From Rhizoctonia solani (lineage: Eukaryota; Basidiomycota; Agaricomycetes; Cantharellales; Ceratobasidiaceae): a stretch of DNA of 64,000 nucleotides. The first letter of the stretch is position 1. Each line of letters starts with the position of its first letter. The translations under genes were made by a program, and so were the position numbers. Location of the stretch: assembly GCF_016906535.1 (NCBI RefSeq), contig NC_057376.1, forward strand, positions 806,001-870,000. Reading direction: 5' to 3'. The notes below the pieces were generated by a model. The model saw only the letters and a list, made by a program, of their open reading frames with translations, did not search any database and had not been told where the DNA came from. This document shows positions 8,876 through 20,190 of the stretch, piece after piece.

Positions 8876-11314
8876 ATGATACTTAGTCGGCTGGCTGTTT
8901 CGCTTCGTCCTCTTCCTCGGTTATTTTCAGCGCCTGCAAGATATAACGTCACATACCTCCCGAACCCATATTGCATTAGATCCATTATGTCCACTCCTGC
9001 GGCGGAGAACTTGCATAAAGACCCGGAAACAGGGGAGATGGTGTCCAAGAGGTGAGATGCAACAGATCTTATGTTCGTTTAGAGAAATAACACTATACAG
9101 CGAGCTCAAGCGTCGTATCAAGGAGAGGAAAAGGCTGCAAAGAAGGCTGCGGCACCACCTCCTCCGGCAGGAAAGCCCAAGGCCGATGCGGGTCCTAGTG
9201 AAGATGACCTGACTCCCAACGTGGGTACATGCATAATAGAATATGTCTTAATAAATATTCAACTCTTCAATAGCAATACTTTGAGCTGCGCTCCCGCCAA
9301 ATTCAGAAGCTGCGCCAGACTCAGGACCCCGATCCTTATCCTCACAAGTTTGAAGTGACTCAATCTATCACATCTTATATTCGGGAGTTTGGCCCCGATG
9401 GAGTTGTTGAAAATGGCGGATCCCTTCCAGATAAGATTGTAAGGCTTACTCGATCATTTAGTTGACTCGTTCACATCAACCATAACACCTAGGTATCTTT
9501 GGCGGGACGTATTCACAATATTCGAGCATCTGGTGCCAAGCTGAAGTTCTACGATCTTCATGGAGAGGGCGATAAGGTCCAAATCATGGCTATGGCTCAG
9601 TAAATCAATGCTAATGCTCCTGGATTAAGAACTCATTCGTTTTGCAGGGATTCTGAATCACCCGACCAATTTGTTGACACTCATGCGATCTTCCGCCGTG
9701 GTGATGTCGTTGGTGTTACTGGGTTCCCTGGCCGCACCAAGAATGGGGAACTGTCGATCCGTGTCAAGAAGATTCAGCTCCTAGCCCCCAACCTGCACCA
9801 GCTTCCGACACAACACTTTGGTCTCAAGGATCAGGAACAACGGTACCGCAAACGATATCTGGATCTTATTATGAGTGAAGACTCGCGCCGAGTATTTGTT
9901 ACTCGCAGCAGGATCGTAAACTACGTCCGCAGGTTCCTCGACTCTCTTGGTTTCCTGGAGGTATGTTTTCATGCTCTTAGGTGATTCCCTCCATTAATGG
10001 ACTCCATCAAGGTTGAAACCCCTATGATGAGCATGATTGCTGGAGGTGCTACTGCCAAACCTTTCGTCACGCACCACAATGACTTGAAGCTCGATCTATT
10101 CCTGCGTATTGCCCCGGAACTCTACCTAAAGGAGCTCGTGGTCGGCGGTCTCGATCGAGTATACGAAATTGGTCGCGTGTTCCGCAACGAAGGCATCGAC
10201 ATGACACATAATCCCGAGTTCTCCATCTGCGAGTTCTATATGGCCTATGCAGATATGTACGACCTGATGGATTTGACTGAGAGCATGATCACTGGAGTGG
10301 TGGAGTATCTTACCGGGGTACTAAGCTCAAATTCCACCCTGATGGAAAAGAGGGCAAGGATGGAAAGCCTCCAAGAGTTATGGAGATGGATTTCTCTAGG
10401 CCATGGAAGCGATATGATATGATTGAGACACTCGAGGAAAAATTGGGCGTCAAGTTCCCGCCTGGCGAGACCCTCCACACTGAGGAGGCGAACAAGTTCT
10501 TGAGGGACTTAGCTGCCAAGGTAATTCGGGGTAAATAGATGGTTGCTATTACTAATTAGATTGCAGCATAATGTTGATTGCAGCGAACCCAAGACCAATG
10601 CTCGTCTCTTGGACAAGGTGTGTAGTTTTGATTGAGGGTGGGTTCTACACTGACTTCTGTCCAGCTTGTCGGTGAATTTATCGAACCTCTATGCATCTCA
10701 CCTTCGTTCATCGGTACGCCTCGATCGTTTGTCTGGTACGAACCTATTTTTATCCCCTTTACACTCTAGTCGGCCACCCTCAAGTCATGTCTCCCTTGCC
10801 AAGCGACACCGATCTCGTCCTGGCCTTTGCGAACGTTTCGAAGGATTCATGTGCACCAAGGAATTCTGTAACGCATATACCGAGTTGAACGATCCATTTG
10901 ACCAGCGCGAGCGCTTCGAAGAGCAGGTGAGTTGTCATCGCACCTAGTTTGGGACTATTCTGAGCACGCGAGACATTAGGCAAGGCAGAAGGAACAAGGT
11001 GATGACGAAGCTCAAGGTGTGGACGAGACTTTCCTGAATGCGTGAGTAATTGTTCAAGGTCCGAACCCGGGCTTTATCTAATCGAGTTCATACAAGCCTC
11101 GAGCATGGCTTGCCGCCCACCGGAGGATGGGGTCTCGGAATTGACCGTCTTGTTATGTTCCTAACTGACTCTGCCAGTGAGTTGTTGTCTATTGATAAAG
11201 AGAACGTACTGAAAAGCGCCCGTAGCTATCAAGGAAGTCTTGCTGTTCCCGGCCATGAAGCCCGATGTTACGGCGTCTGCGCCCGGCGCTGCCCCGCCTC
11301 AGGGTCAGATATAA
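8876..11314 (+). CDS. KRS1: Lysyl-tRNA synthetase, class II, with possible mitochondrial presequence
   Basis: The enzyme charges tRNA-Lys. From ATG 8987 it shows the eukaryotic N-terminal lysine-rich extension ([18 protein letters not shown]), the OB-fold anticodon domain, and catalytic motifs 1 ([15 protein letters not shown]), 2 ([14 protein letters not shown]) and 3 ([16 protein letters not shown]). It ends APPQGQI at 11314. An in-frame ATG at 8876 adds 37 residues ([20 protein letters not shown]...) that are Arg/Leu/Ser-rich and free of acidic residues, like a mitochondrial targeting signal; both start sites may therefore be used. Three positions (about 9126-9133, 10315-10318, 10795-10800) need one extra base to keep the conserved frame. 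They are probably sequencing errors, because the gene is essential and otherwise perfect. Confidence 0.9.
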
Positions 11315-11566
11315 ACAGTCATATTACAATGGTTCATTTGTAAACTTGAGTAGAATAATTGTCGAAAATTGGATGAAGAGTTTTCCGAGTCAATGTCAAA
11401 CATGGAATGAACTGTGATGGACCCTGGCCCCTGAGTGGTTTGTCATAAATCACATTTAGAGAGACGCCCCTCTTTCTACCTCGACTCGCCACAGCTCGCC
11501 CTTGTCCAACTCCGACCTCGTAAATTCAATTGAACACAATCTATCACAGCGCAATACCCATTAATT

Positions 11567-13692
11567 ATGTCGTCTGATTATGATATGTCTGAGGGCGAGG
11601 GATCTGGATCCGACGACCAATACACCTCGGATGACGATGTTATGATTGACTCGCAGGCTGATGGTACGTACGAATGGAGTCACACAGGCAGTGGGCCAAT
11701 TGGTACTGACCTATAAACACGGCTTAGTTCCGGAAGAAGAGCTTTCAGACGGAGATGATGGGGGATTTGCGATGGACGAGAGTGTAATCCTCAAGGGCAA
11801 AAGCAAGTCCTATGAGGTAGACCACAAGTCGCTGAGCGTCGAGGACCTCGAAAGACAGATGGAAAAGGATGCCGAACAATTTACGAGTATTTTCGGCATT
11901 GACGTAGGCCCTCTTCTTAGTTGTGGCGCGTGTTCGTGGTGCTGACTCTCTAGCAGCTTCCCACGGCGCTCATGATCTTACGCTATATGAGCTGGAACAA
12001 AGAACAGGCTATGGAAAAGTTTATGGAGGATCAGCAGCTCATGTTGCGAAAGGCTGGTATCGCTCTTCCAGGCGACTCGGTGCCCAAGAAGCCTCGATCC
12101 AAATCCGAGCCGTTCATGTGTCCCGTCTGCTGCGACGACGAGCCCGCGGAGGTCCTCTCGCTCGACTGTGGTCACGAGTTCTGCTCTGAGTGCTGGACAC
12201 AATACCTTGAGGGCAAGATCCGCGGAGAAGGCGAAGTGCAGTTAGCATGTATGGCCGAGAAATGCAAGGTCCTCGTGCCCGATGCCTTCGTCTTTGACCG
12301 CGTCAGCCCAGTGACCAAGGAGCGCTTCCGAGAGGGCCTTGTACGGCAATACGTCGCCAGCATTCCCAAACTCCGCTTCTGCCCTCATCCATCCTGCGTT
12401 TATACCGTCCAATGCTCCGCCGCGGCTTCCCGAGCTGCACTGGATACGATTGTGCCGACCGTCAAGTGCGGGGAGGAACATTCATTCTGCTTTGGCTGTG
12501 AACGTGAAGGCGATCACAGACCCTTGATTTGCAAGATAGCGAAGCTCTGGCTCAAGAAGTGCCAGGATGATAGTGAGACTGCGAACTGGATTAAGAGCAA
12601 CACGAAGGAATGCACCAAATGCCAAAGCACTATTGAGAAAAACGGGGGTTGCAAGTGAGTGTATTATTCAATAGAGTCAATACAATACTGAACGTCGTGT
12701 GATAGCCACATGACATGTAAGAAATGCAAAGCCGAGTATGTTTTCTATGTTAAGCCCACTTGACATTTATTTAACAAATCAATCCAGGTTTTGCTGGGTC
12801 TGTATGGGACCTTGGTCTGAGCATGGGAATGCCTGGTACACTTGCAACCGATACGATGAGAAAGAAAGTGTGGAGGCACGGGACTCTCAGTCAAAGAGCC
12901 GAGCCTCCCTAGAACGGTATCTTTTTGTGAGCAACAGACAATTTGTGTCAACATCACCTAATGGTTGCCTTAGTACTACAATCGCTACGCCAACCACGAA
13001 CAATCTGCCAGACTATCCTTAGACCTTTACGCGAAGACTGAAAGGAAGATGGAGGAAATGCAAATCACCTCTGATCTCACCTGGATCGAGGTGCAGTTCG
13101 CAAAGAAGGCTGTTGACGAGGTCGTCAAGTGCCGTAACACATTGCAATGGACGTACGCTATGGCTTATTATTTGGTACGAGTTGTTATTATCTATCACCA
13201 TTGAGTGCGTAACTTACCATATCTCGGCTTGGACAGGAAAAAGGTGTGACATGAATGTCGTCATTCGGCTGCATTTCAAACTTATGGACGATTAATATTC
13301 AGGGAACCAGAAGGAACTCTTTGAGGACAATCAGCGGTAAGCAGACACGTTTGACGCACGCGTCTTGTTCGGGTCTGAGAGCCAATGTATAGTGACCTCG
13401 AGAAAGCTGTTGAAGAGCTTTCTGAACTGCTCGAACAACCGATAGAAGCCAAGGATATCGCGGCACTGAGGCAGAAATCACTGACAAGGCGGTAGGTCAA
13501 ATAGCATATCTACAGTTCTCACACATATACCTACCGGCATGACAGGTGTACGTTCTCAAGAGGAACGACATCGTATTGGAGGATACGGCGAAAGGTACGT
13601 ACCCGAACTGCCAGCGCCCACCAGACTCGGTGTGTTGACTTTTTCGTACAGGGTTCCAGGAGGAAAGGTGGACTTGGAACATCGCCCTATGA
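11567..13692 (+). CDS. RBR-type E3 ubiquitin ligase, Ariadne family
   Basis: An acidic N-terminus ([17 protein letters not shown]) is followed by a UBA-like region ([16 protein letters not shown]). Then come RING1 ([22 protein letters not shown]), the in-between-RING cysteine domain ([12 protein letters not shown]...[10 protein letters not shown]) and RING2 ([19 protein letters not shown]...FCWVCMGPW). The RING2 catalytic cysteine is the C of GGCNHM, the usual site for ubiquitin thioester transfer. A C-terminal helical Ariadne domain follows (about the last 170 residues), ending NIAL. A 30-nt exon sits within RING2. At 13471-13480 the conserved frame ([14 protein letters not shown]) needs one extra base, probably a missing A. 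Substrates cannot be inferred. Confidence 0.9.
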
Positions 13693-14060
13693 TCGTTTTC
13701 GGCCTGACACTACGTCATCTCGTGTATTCCCCCTGTCTGTCTCGTACGAACCAACTATCTGTGGTAGAAACCGCTTTACATTTACAGTGTTCATACTATG
13801 TATCAAAATACAATTCCTGCTATGTGATTTGTGAAGGACCGGACGCATATATGGTGGGTGAATGGCCCGAATAGCGCTCGAAGCATGCACAATGTCGCTT
13901 GGCGATGGCCGTCAAAACAGGGACCAGGACCCCGGAACACCGCGGTACTAGTATTGCCTTGTCGACCTCGATTTCTTCTCTTGCTGCCGACCGTCACTCC
14001 TTTTATTCCCCCTCGCCCGGCCTAATCGTTGTTTCCTCCCCCGTCTGCCTAGAGCCCACC
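13693..14060 (+). promoter_or_regulatory. Intergenic region upstream of the Cps1-like gene
   Basis: Both neighbours point the same way, so this region contains the RBR 3' end and the promoter of the glycosyltransferase gene. It is C/T-rich just before the ATG (13965-14055), as is common in basidiomycete promoters. No other feature was seen. Confidence 0.35.
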
Positions 14061-15690
14061 ATGCTCTACCTTACTGCGGATCGTTTCGCAGTTTGTGAGT
14101 GCCAGAGTTATTAGTCATATGTTGGGGTTGCTTACCATCTCTCCACTTCTCGTCCGCAGTCGTGCCCTTTGGTGTCATTGGGTATGGGGGAAGTCTTTGT
14201 GAAAGCGGCACAGTGCGCTGACCAGAGTTATTTTACAGGTTCTATCGTTATCTCTGGTATTTGATTCGTGTTGCCGCGTCGTTCACATACCGTCCAATCC
14301 CGGTGCCCGAAAACCCAACGTACGTTGCCTCGGAAGATGTCACGATCATTGTCCCTACCATCGATGCCGGCGAAGAGTTCAAGGAGGCCGCTCACTCGTG
14401 GCTGGTTGGCAAGCCGAAGGAAATTCTGATTATTACGGAAGAACGCATGCTTGGTCCTCTACAAGAACTTGCCGATTCAGTCGATCCCAGTCGCATCCGC
14501 GTGTTGACTGTGCCGTTTGCCAATAAACGCCTGCAGATGACCCACGGAATCCGCAACACCACGACCGACATCATTGTCTTTGCCGATGACGATGCCATCT
14601 GGCCACCCACCATGTTGCCGATGATGCTCGCTTGCTTCGAAGATCAAAAGGTCGGCGGTGTCGGTACCTCGCAGCGTGTCCAACCCGTTGGCAAAAATAT
14701 GACGGTATGGGAAACCTTGGCCGCTTTCCGCCTTACTATTCGGAACATCGAAATTTCATCCGCTACCCACATTGACGGCGGTGTCCCTTGTCTCTCCGGT
14801 CGCACTGCCGCCTACCGTACTGTCATTCTCAAGGACCCCGAGTTCTTGCACGGCTTTACCCACGATTTCTGGCTTGGCAAATACCAACTTAACTCGGGTG
14901 ATGACAAGTTCCTCACTCGTTGGATGGTCAGCCATGGTTGGAACACGTACATTCAGTGCTGCAAAGAGGCTGAACTGCTCAGTACCATGAAGCCCAACTG
15001 GCGTTTCTTGTTACAGGTCTTGCGCTGGACACGAAACACTTGGCGCTCGGATTTGCGTTCGCTATTTATGGAACGTCATGTCTGGACATCACACCCTTAC
15101 TGCGCTTATACCATGGTTGACAAGCTATTCAATCCCTTCACTCTCCTCGTTGGTCCCGTCCTTGTCATTCGTCTTTGCATTCAGAGCACCAAGCCTGTTG
15201 CCCAAGGCGGTTACCATCTTCCTTGGTGGTAAGTTCTTTCTCTTATATTGGCACTGCCGCTTGACCTTATTAATCGGATCAATAGGAACATCTTGGCGAG
15301 TTACGCGGTTTGGCTCAGTGCAACCCGTACCGCTAAGCTTCTCCCCCACTTGTGGCACCGTCCTCAGGATATCATCTACGTCCCAGCATTCATTGCGTTC
15401 GGTTACTACTTTGCGATCATGAAACTCTATGCCTTGTTCACACTACACGAGGTATGTCGGGCCCTGTTGATCAGTTGCTGCGGGCCTGGTTACTAATTTG
15501 TATTTTCTAGGTCGGCTGGGGTACTCGCGCTGGTATTGGTAATGCTACCGACGCAACCAAGGCGCTGGAGGCACAGAACGCTCAGGAGGCTGCTGCTGCA
15601 GGTGGACCTGACCGTGAAAAGTTGATGTCACACAATGATAGAGGTTACGACGCCGAAGCCGGTGCCTACCAACAAGGATACAGCCGGTAA
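14061..15690 (+). CDS. Family-2 glycosyltransferase, Cps1/hyaluronan-synthase-like
   Basis: This is a membrane-bound polysaccharide synthase related to Cryptococcus Cps1. A short N-terminal helix is followed by DVTIIVPTIDAGEEF, then the metal/UDP-binding ADDDAIWPP, the acceptor region HIDGGVPCLSGRTAAYR, the catalytic LNSGDDKFLTRW and QVLRWTRNTWR, matching the (Q/R)xxRW motif of processive enzymes. Two to three C-terminal helices and a polar tail ending YQQGYSR follow. Four introns leave an unbroken frame of roughly 460 residues. The product polysaccharide cannot be told from sequence; cell-wall or extracellular glycan is likely. The next gene also carries sugar-nucleotide functions. Confidence 0.88.
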
Positions 15691-16232
15691 ACAAGCGATG
15701 TTACGGACATAGGACTTGCATGGATACAGTAGCATGAACTTTTTATTATTGGGTCATTTTCAAGCCCTTGGTTTTTCTTTTCTCCTTAGTTAGAGATGGT
15801 GCCTTTTATTCCTCGGCACGGGACTCTCTTTTCTCTTCTCCTTTCCTATTATCTTGCATTTGGTTACGCTGTGGTTCTTTGAACATTGCTCTTTCCCTCT
15901 CGCGATCTCTTGAACATGTGAACTCCGAATTGATCGTCTAAAATGATCACCCTTGGCGCTTGTTCAAGTTCAATTATCCCATAGACCTTCCCCACTGTCA
16001 AATAAATGCCAATGTCAGATACAGTGCCGACAGCTCACACTGCCTCCAAACGGGAATTGAGTGTTATCACGTATCATAAGGGCGTAGCGCGTCGTCTAAT
16101 CATCCACGACGACCCAACTGGCAAACAAACACGTGCAGGCATAGATTTGACAACCTGTCTATGTTTTTTCCGCATACGTATATCTAATCCCTGAGGAAAA
16201 CGACTGTGCCATAACTTTGAGCTCTGTCGCGC
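15691..16232 (+). promoter_or_regulatory. Intergenic region upstream of the transporter-glycosyltransferase gene
   Basis: The region holds the 3' flank of the Cps1-like gene (T/C-rich around 15765-15900) and the upstream region of the next plus-strand gene. Short open frames show no family motif. No RNA gene was found. Confidence 0.35.
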
Positions 16233-19200
16233 ATGAAGCTGCACGCTGTGAGTGCCGGTGTGGGCACCCTTGTGCATTCTTTTCAAAATCTGGCATGGCA
16301 AAACGCGACTTCTCGGGCTGTGGTGAGCCCTACCCTATTTACTTCTCAAGTTCATGACTGTGAACTGATGTCGTCTATCCAAGACTGTGCTCGTAGGAAC
16401 GAAACTGTGTCTGGGTATAGTCTATCGTTCCACTACCGATGACGTCGCCGAGTTTTCGCCCTTGACTCAACTCTTATTGGTCGAGATACTCAAACTTGGG
16501 GTGTCATTCGCATGGTGGACTCGCGAGCGACAAAACACATCGCCCGGGGACCAGTATGTAGGCCTAGAAAATGGGGACGACCGACAGAGCCCTCGACTTT
16601 TTAGCCCAGGTCGGGAGGGCTCCAGGTCTGGAAGTCCGGTGAACTCTCAGCCAACGTATTTAAGACTTTCTCTCCCGCCTATTCCGACCTTGATCCCTTT
16701 GGCTGGAATAGTATCACTCAACTGTGCTGTTGGTTTCGCTGTGGGTAGTTTCCGTGTATACTCGCAACAGGTATTGACGTATCGGACTCGGGGCAGGGTG
16801 TCGAGGCACAAAGATTCGCGGTCCCGGGTGCTATCCATATGTTTAGCCTATTCACGCCCCTCGTTTGCGTGCTTCTTTTACAACTATTGTTCAGGCGACA
16901 TTACTCCGCCTCGACGTGGAACGGGCTGCTTTTCCAGGTGCGCTTTTATTCGGGTAAATGCACGAGGGTGGTATTTGACAAAAACGCAGTTGGCAGGGTT
17001 GGCATTGATCCAGGTTAGTGGGACACCCGAGTGGGAGGGTTGACATGAATTAACTTGGGAAATACAGTGTGGAACAGATATCAATCATATGAAGCTGACG
17101 AGTACCCTCTTGCTTGTGGGGCGTGTATACCTCCAAGCTGTTTTGCTGAGCTGGATGGATTTGGTAGGGGCAAACCCCCCGCGTTGGTCCATGATGTGCC
17201 TTGCTGAAAATGATTTTCTGTGCGTCAGGTATTCAAATGGGCAGATCACCCTCTCAGCGCGCTCAACCTTATTCTGTGGGGATCTTCGAGTCTGTTATAC
17301 TTGGTAGCCTACGTGTTCATTCATTCCGAAAGTCTTTGGACGTTCAATTTTTCGGTGTATGGATTTATCGTCGCAATGATCACTGCGGTGGAGGTAGTGG
17401 CCATGACATTTGTCCTCAAACGTGAGTTCTCCTAATAGGGCTATCTTTATCTCACAATTTAATTTATTATATGCAGATGGTGACGCGCTCACGGTTGGAG
17501 CCACTAGCTACTCGGTTTCGTCCATTTTGGCATTCTTTTCTGTCCTCTTCGGACACGCGAATTATAAGCTTTTAATCCTGTTGGGTATTTGCATTGCCGC
17601 ATATGGGCTTGGTATCTTTGTTGTGGAACGCATCTCTGCAGACCAAGAGGAACAGCCTAAAGAGATGGATGTTCAATCCGAGGTATGCGCTCACGTTTCG
17701 CTGAAAACTTTGCTCTCAAAGTGTAATCCGACAGGAATCGCCAATAAAAGCAGCAATCGCACTTGGTATCGGAAGTATTGCCGTGATCATTGCAACAGTA
17801 GCCATTTCGGCTCAGGGAACCGGCGTCGGTCTCCAAAGCCCACGACCTACGCCCTGGTTTGATTTCACCGCCCTACCCCCTACTCAATCGAAAGCGTGGT
17901 GTCCTCGCAAACCTTTACCAAAGTTGTCTGGTCGAAAAGAAACAAAGAAACGGGCTCGGGTGACGAGTGCTTTTGATAACATACTTTTAATCGTGTTTTT
18001 CAGCCACCCGAGGTATGATGTGAATCTGGATTATCATCTTGAAATGTACCAAGACTACTTCCCGAATGTGAGTTGTTTTATTGGCTCTGAAGGATCTTTT
18101 CAAACAGCGCATATAGATACTCTATGTCGGTCCTCAGACGAGGGAGGATGCTGGTCATAAAGGGGTATATGACGTGCTCGTTGATGGCTTCAAGTTAGTG
18201 CTTTATGTGCTATCACGAATATATCTAATGGCCTTTCAGGAGTGACGAGGATCTTAGTGGGGATTGGTAAGTTGTAAAATCACGGGAAGGAACCGAGTAT
18301 TGAAGCTGGTTCTATAGGTTCAAGATGGCCGGTCGAGTATGTATATGCTACTTACTCGCACTTTATTATTAACGATGACCCTGTAGATGGCGCATCATAT
18401 GCTGTTTACAGCAATGAAGCAGAACCCTTGCTACGATGGCTATCTCTGGGCACCATTTGACACGTTCTTGAACGTCCCTCGGTTGATTCAGTTTAAACAG
18501 GTGCGTTGTATTCGATACGTGACAACCTTTTATCCTAATATGATAGCGACAGGACACTATCTGGTGGCACTCGCCATTCCAGGATATTATTACATATGTG
18601 GACAATCCTGCACTTACCAATATCAGTCACCACGCGCCCCCTGGAACCATCCAGCCTGGGTCTGCTAAAGACCTAATTGCCAAATTTAAACATTGGGGAA
18701 AAGGTGAGCTCAATGTTGCATTTGCGTCGAATACCCTGTTTATTCAATTCTGTTTTTTAGATTGGTGGTGGGGGTATGTACACATAGCCAGATCGAAATT
18801 AACTTTCAATTCATGACTCAAACTCAGTGAACCTAATGTCGGCTTGAAGGCATGTATGCCTGCCTTTGAGACTGTCTCCGCCAAGAGGAGGGCGCAACTG
18901 GCGCAATTAACCGACGGGGAGCTACGCATGGTTGGTGGGTCAGCGGACACACTTTACCTTCCAGGTTACCTTCGAGAGGCCTTTCTCGAAACTATGGACC
19001 CTTTCTTGGATACCGACTGTTTTTTGGAGATTGCCGTTCCTACAGCTGTTCATCTTATCAGACCTCCAAGCCAGAAGATCTCGTTTGTAGACCATGTAAG
19101 TTTGCATGAATCATATTTTGGCTCCTATAGCTGAACCTTCTATCTAGTGGTGGATTTGGGAAGAACCCTTGAACGCCACATTTGTACGGAATCAGTGGGC

Positions 19201-19342
19201 AGATGGATACGAAGTGGATACTTTCCACAAGTATCAGTTTGGAAAAAAGGATGAGCAAGGCCATTTCCAGGGTGATTCTGGGCACATAATGGCCGTGCAG
19301 GATTTACAGTTAGATTCTTTTAAGAGGCAGGGGATGGCCTAG
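16233..19342 (+). CDS. Nucleotide-sugar transporter fused to a glycosyltransferase-like lumenal domain
   Basis: The N-terminal part resembles SLC35-type nucleotide-sugar transporters: paired helices (TVLVGTKLCLGIVYRSTTDD, LLLVEILKLGVSFAWW), then FSLFTPLVCVLLLQLLFRRHYSASTWNGLLFQLAGLALIQCG-like sequence and further helices to GICIAAYGLGIFVVERI. Without a stop, the frame crosses a phase-0 intron into another helix (AAIALGIGSIAVIIATVAI) and a domain of about 380 residues. That domain has HPRYDVNLDYHLEMYQDYFP, GPQTREDAG, AGRMAHHMLFTAMK and YDGYLWAPFDTFLNVPRLI, which suggests a glycosyltransferase; I cannot name its family. Exons of 19 nt (18318-18336) and 13 nt (18761-18773) occur. Exon joins at 16690-16830 are uncertain. 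A Met just before the linker helix could instead start a separate type II enzyme. Confidence 0.72.
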
Positions 19343-19443
19343 GTTTGTAAGACTGTTGTGCTATTTAAGTCGACCTTGAAGTACATTTTCATGTAATAAT
19401 ACATAATTCTTGAGGGATAATTGAGAAGCTCATAGTCCAGAGT

Positions 19444-19462
19444 GCATGCACGTGATGCATGC
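19444..19462. promoter_or_regulatory. Perfect inverted repeat with E-box-like centre
   Basis: GCATGCA (19444-19450) and TGCATGC (19456-19462) are perfect inverted repeats around a CGTGA centre, giving an overlapping CACGTGA E-box-like core. The element ends 28 bp before the ATG of the proteasome-chaperone gene, so it could be a dimeric factor site or part of the 5' leader. Confidence 0.4.
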
Positions 19463-19490
19463 GTGATCTTCGGCTCCAACAATCATCCTA

Positions 19491-20136
19491 ATGGAAACAA
19501 CTCCTACAGCGTCGCCATTTAGGATTACCTCCCATTATGCTCCCTCCGATACTGAGGGTGGCCAGCACATCATTTCCCATATAACACACTTGGTTGATTC
19601 TTATTTCATTTGGGTTGGGGGCACGGTTGAGAGGCTCGATTCATTGCAGGCACTCCCTCAAGCTGGAGGAAGTCTATTAGCAGATAATGAAGTAAATCAG
19701 CAAGACGGAGTGCTAGAATCTAGATCTGTTGAACTCCTGGTCGCCCAGGCGATGCAAACAGGGTCTCTAGCCAAGGATTTTTCTTGCGCTATGCCGGGGA
19801 CACAGGTGAGATTTATGCCAGTACAGTAAAAGAAGGCGATATAATCTATAAATCTAGGCGACCACACCCGCTCTTGGGGTGCCTATCTTCCGTTCGAGAG
19901 ATTCAGATGAGTCCTTGGCCTTGAGTCAGAGGCTAGGTAAGTAGTATGCCTCTTCGCCTGCGTCAACCTGCATTTAACCCGCCCTACAACCGTCTTTAGC
20001 CCGAAGATTCAAAAAGCAAATATTCTTATCCATCGATATCCCAGTATTAATGAAAACATCTGGACAAACCTCCCATTTCATGTCTCAAGCTGAAAAGCAT
20101 CTTTTGATCACCTTGAAATCGTTCGAAGCTCAGTAG
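19491..20136 (+). CDS. Proteasome assembly chaperone 4 (PSMG4/Poc4-like)
   Basis: Three exons give about 177 residues. The layout fits the small beta-sandwich family that helps assemble the 20S proteasome alpha ring together with chaperone 3: VDSYFIWVGGTVERLDSL, a central MPGTQATTPALGVPIFRSRDSDES, and LARRFKKQIFLSIDIP, which corresponds to the conserved 'LA.R..KQVFVS..L' strand. The end is unusually long (LLITLKSFEAQ). Both junctions keep frame. Sequence similarity in this family is low, so the name rests on pattern order rather than on catalytic residues. Confidence 0.72.
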
Positions 20137-20190
20137 CACAATATAGTTCAATTATTTTGAAGAGTTACATCTTTAAGGCATTCTTTTCGC

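Noticed and set aside
10300..10330. Programmed ribosomal frameshift in lysyl-tRNA synthetase
   Set aside because: Three separate shifts occur in the gene, none at a known slippery site, and similar shifts occur in many other genes. Sequence error explains all of them better.
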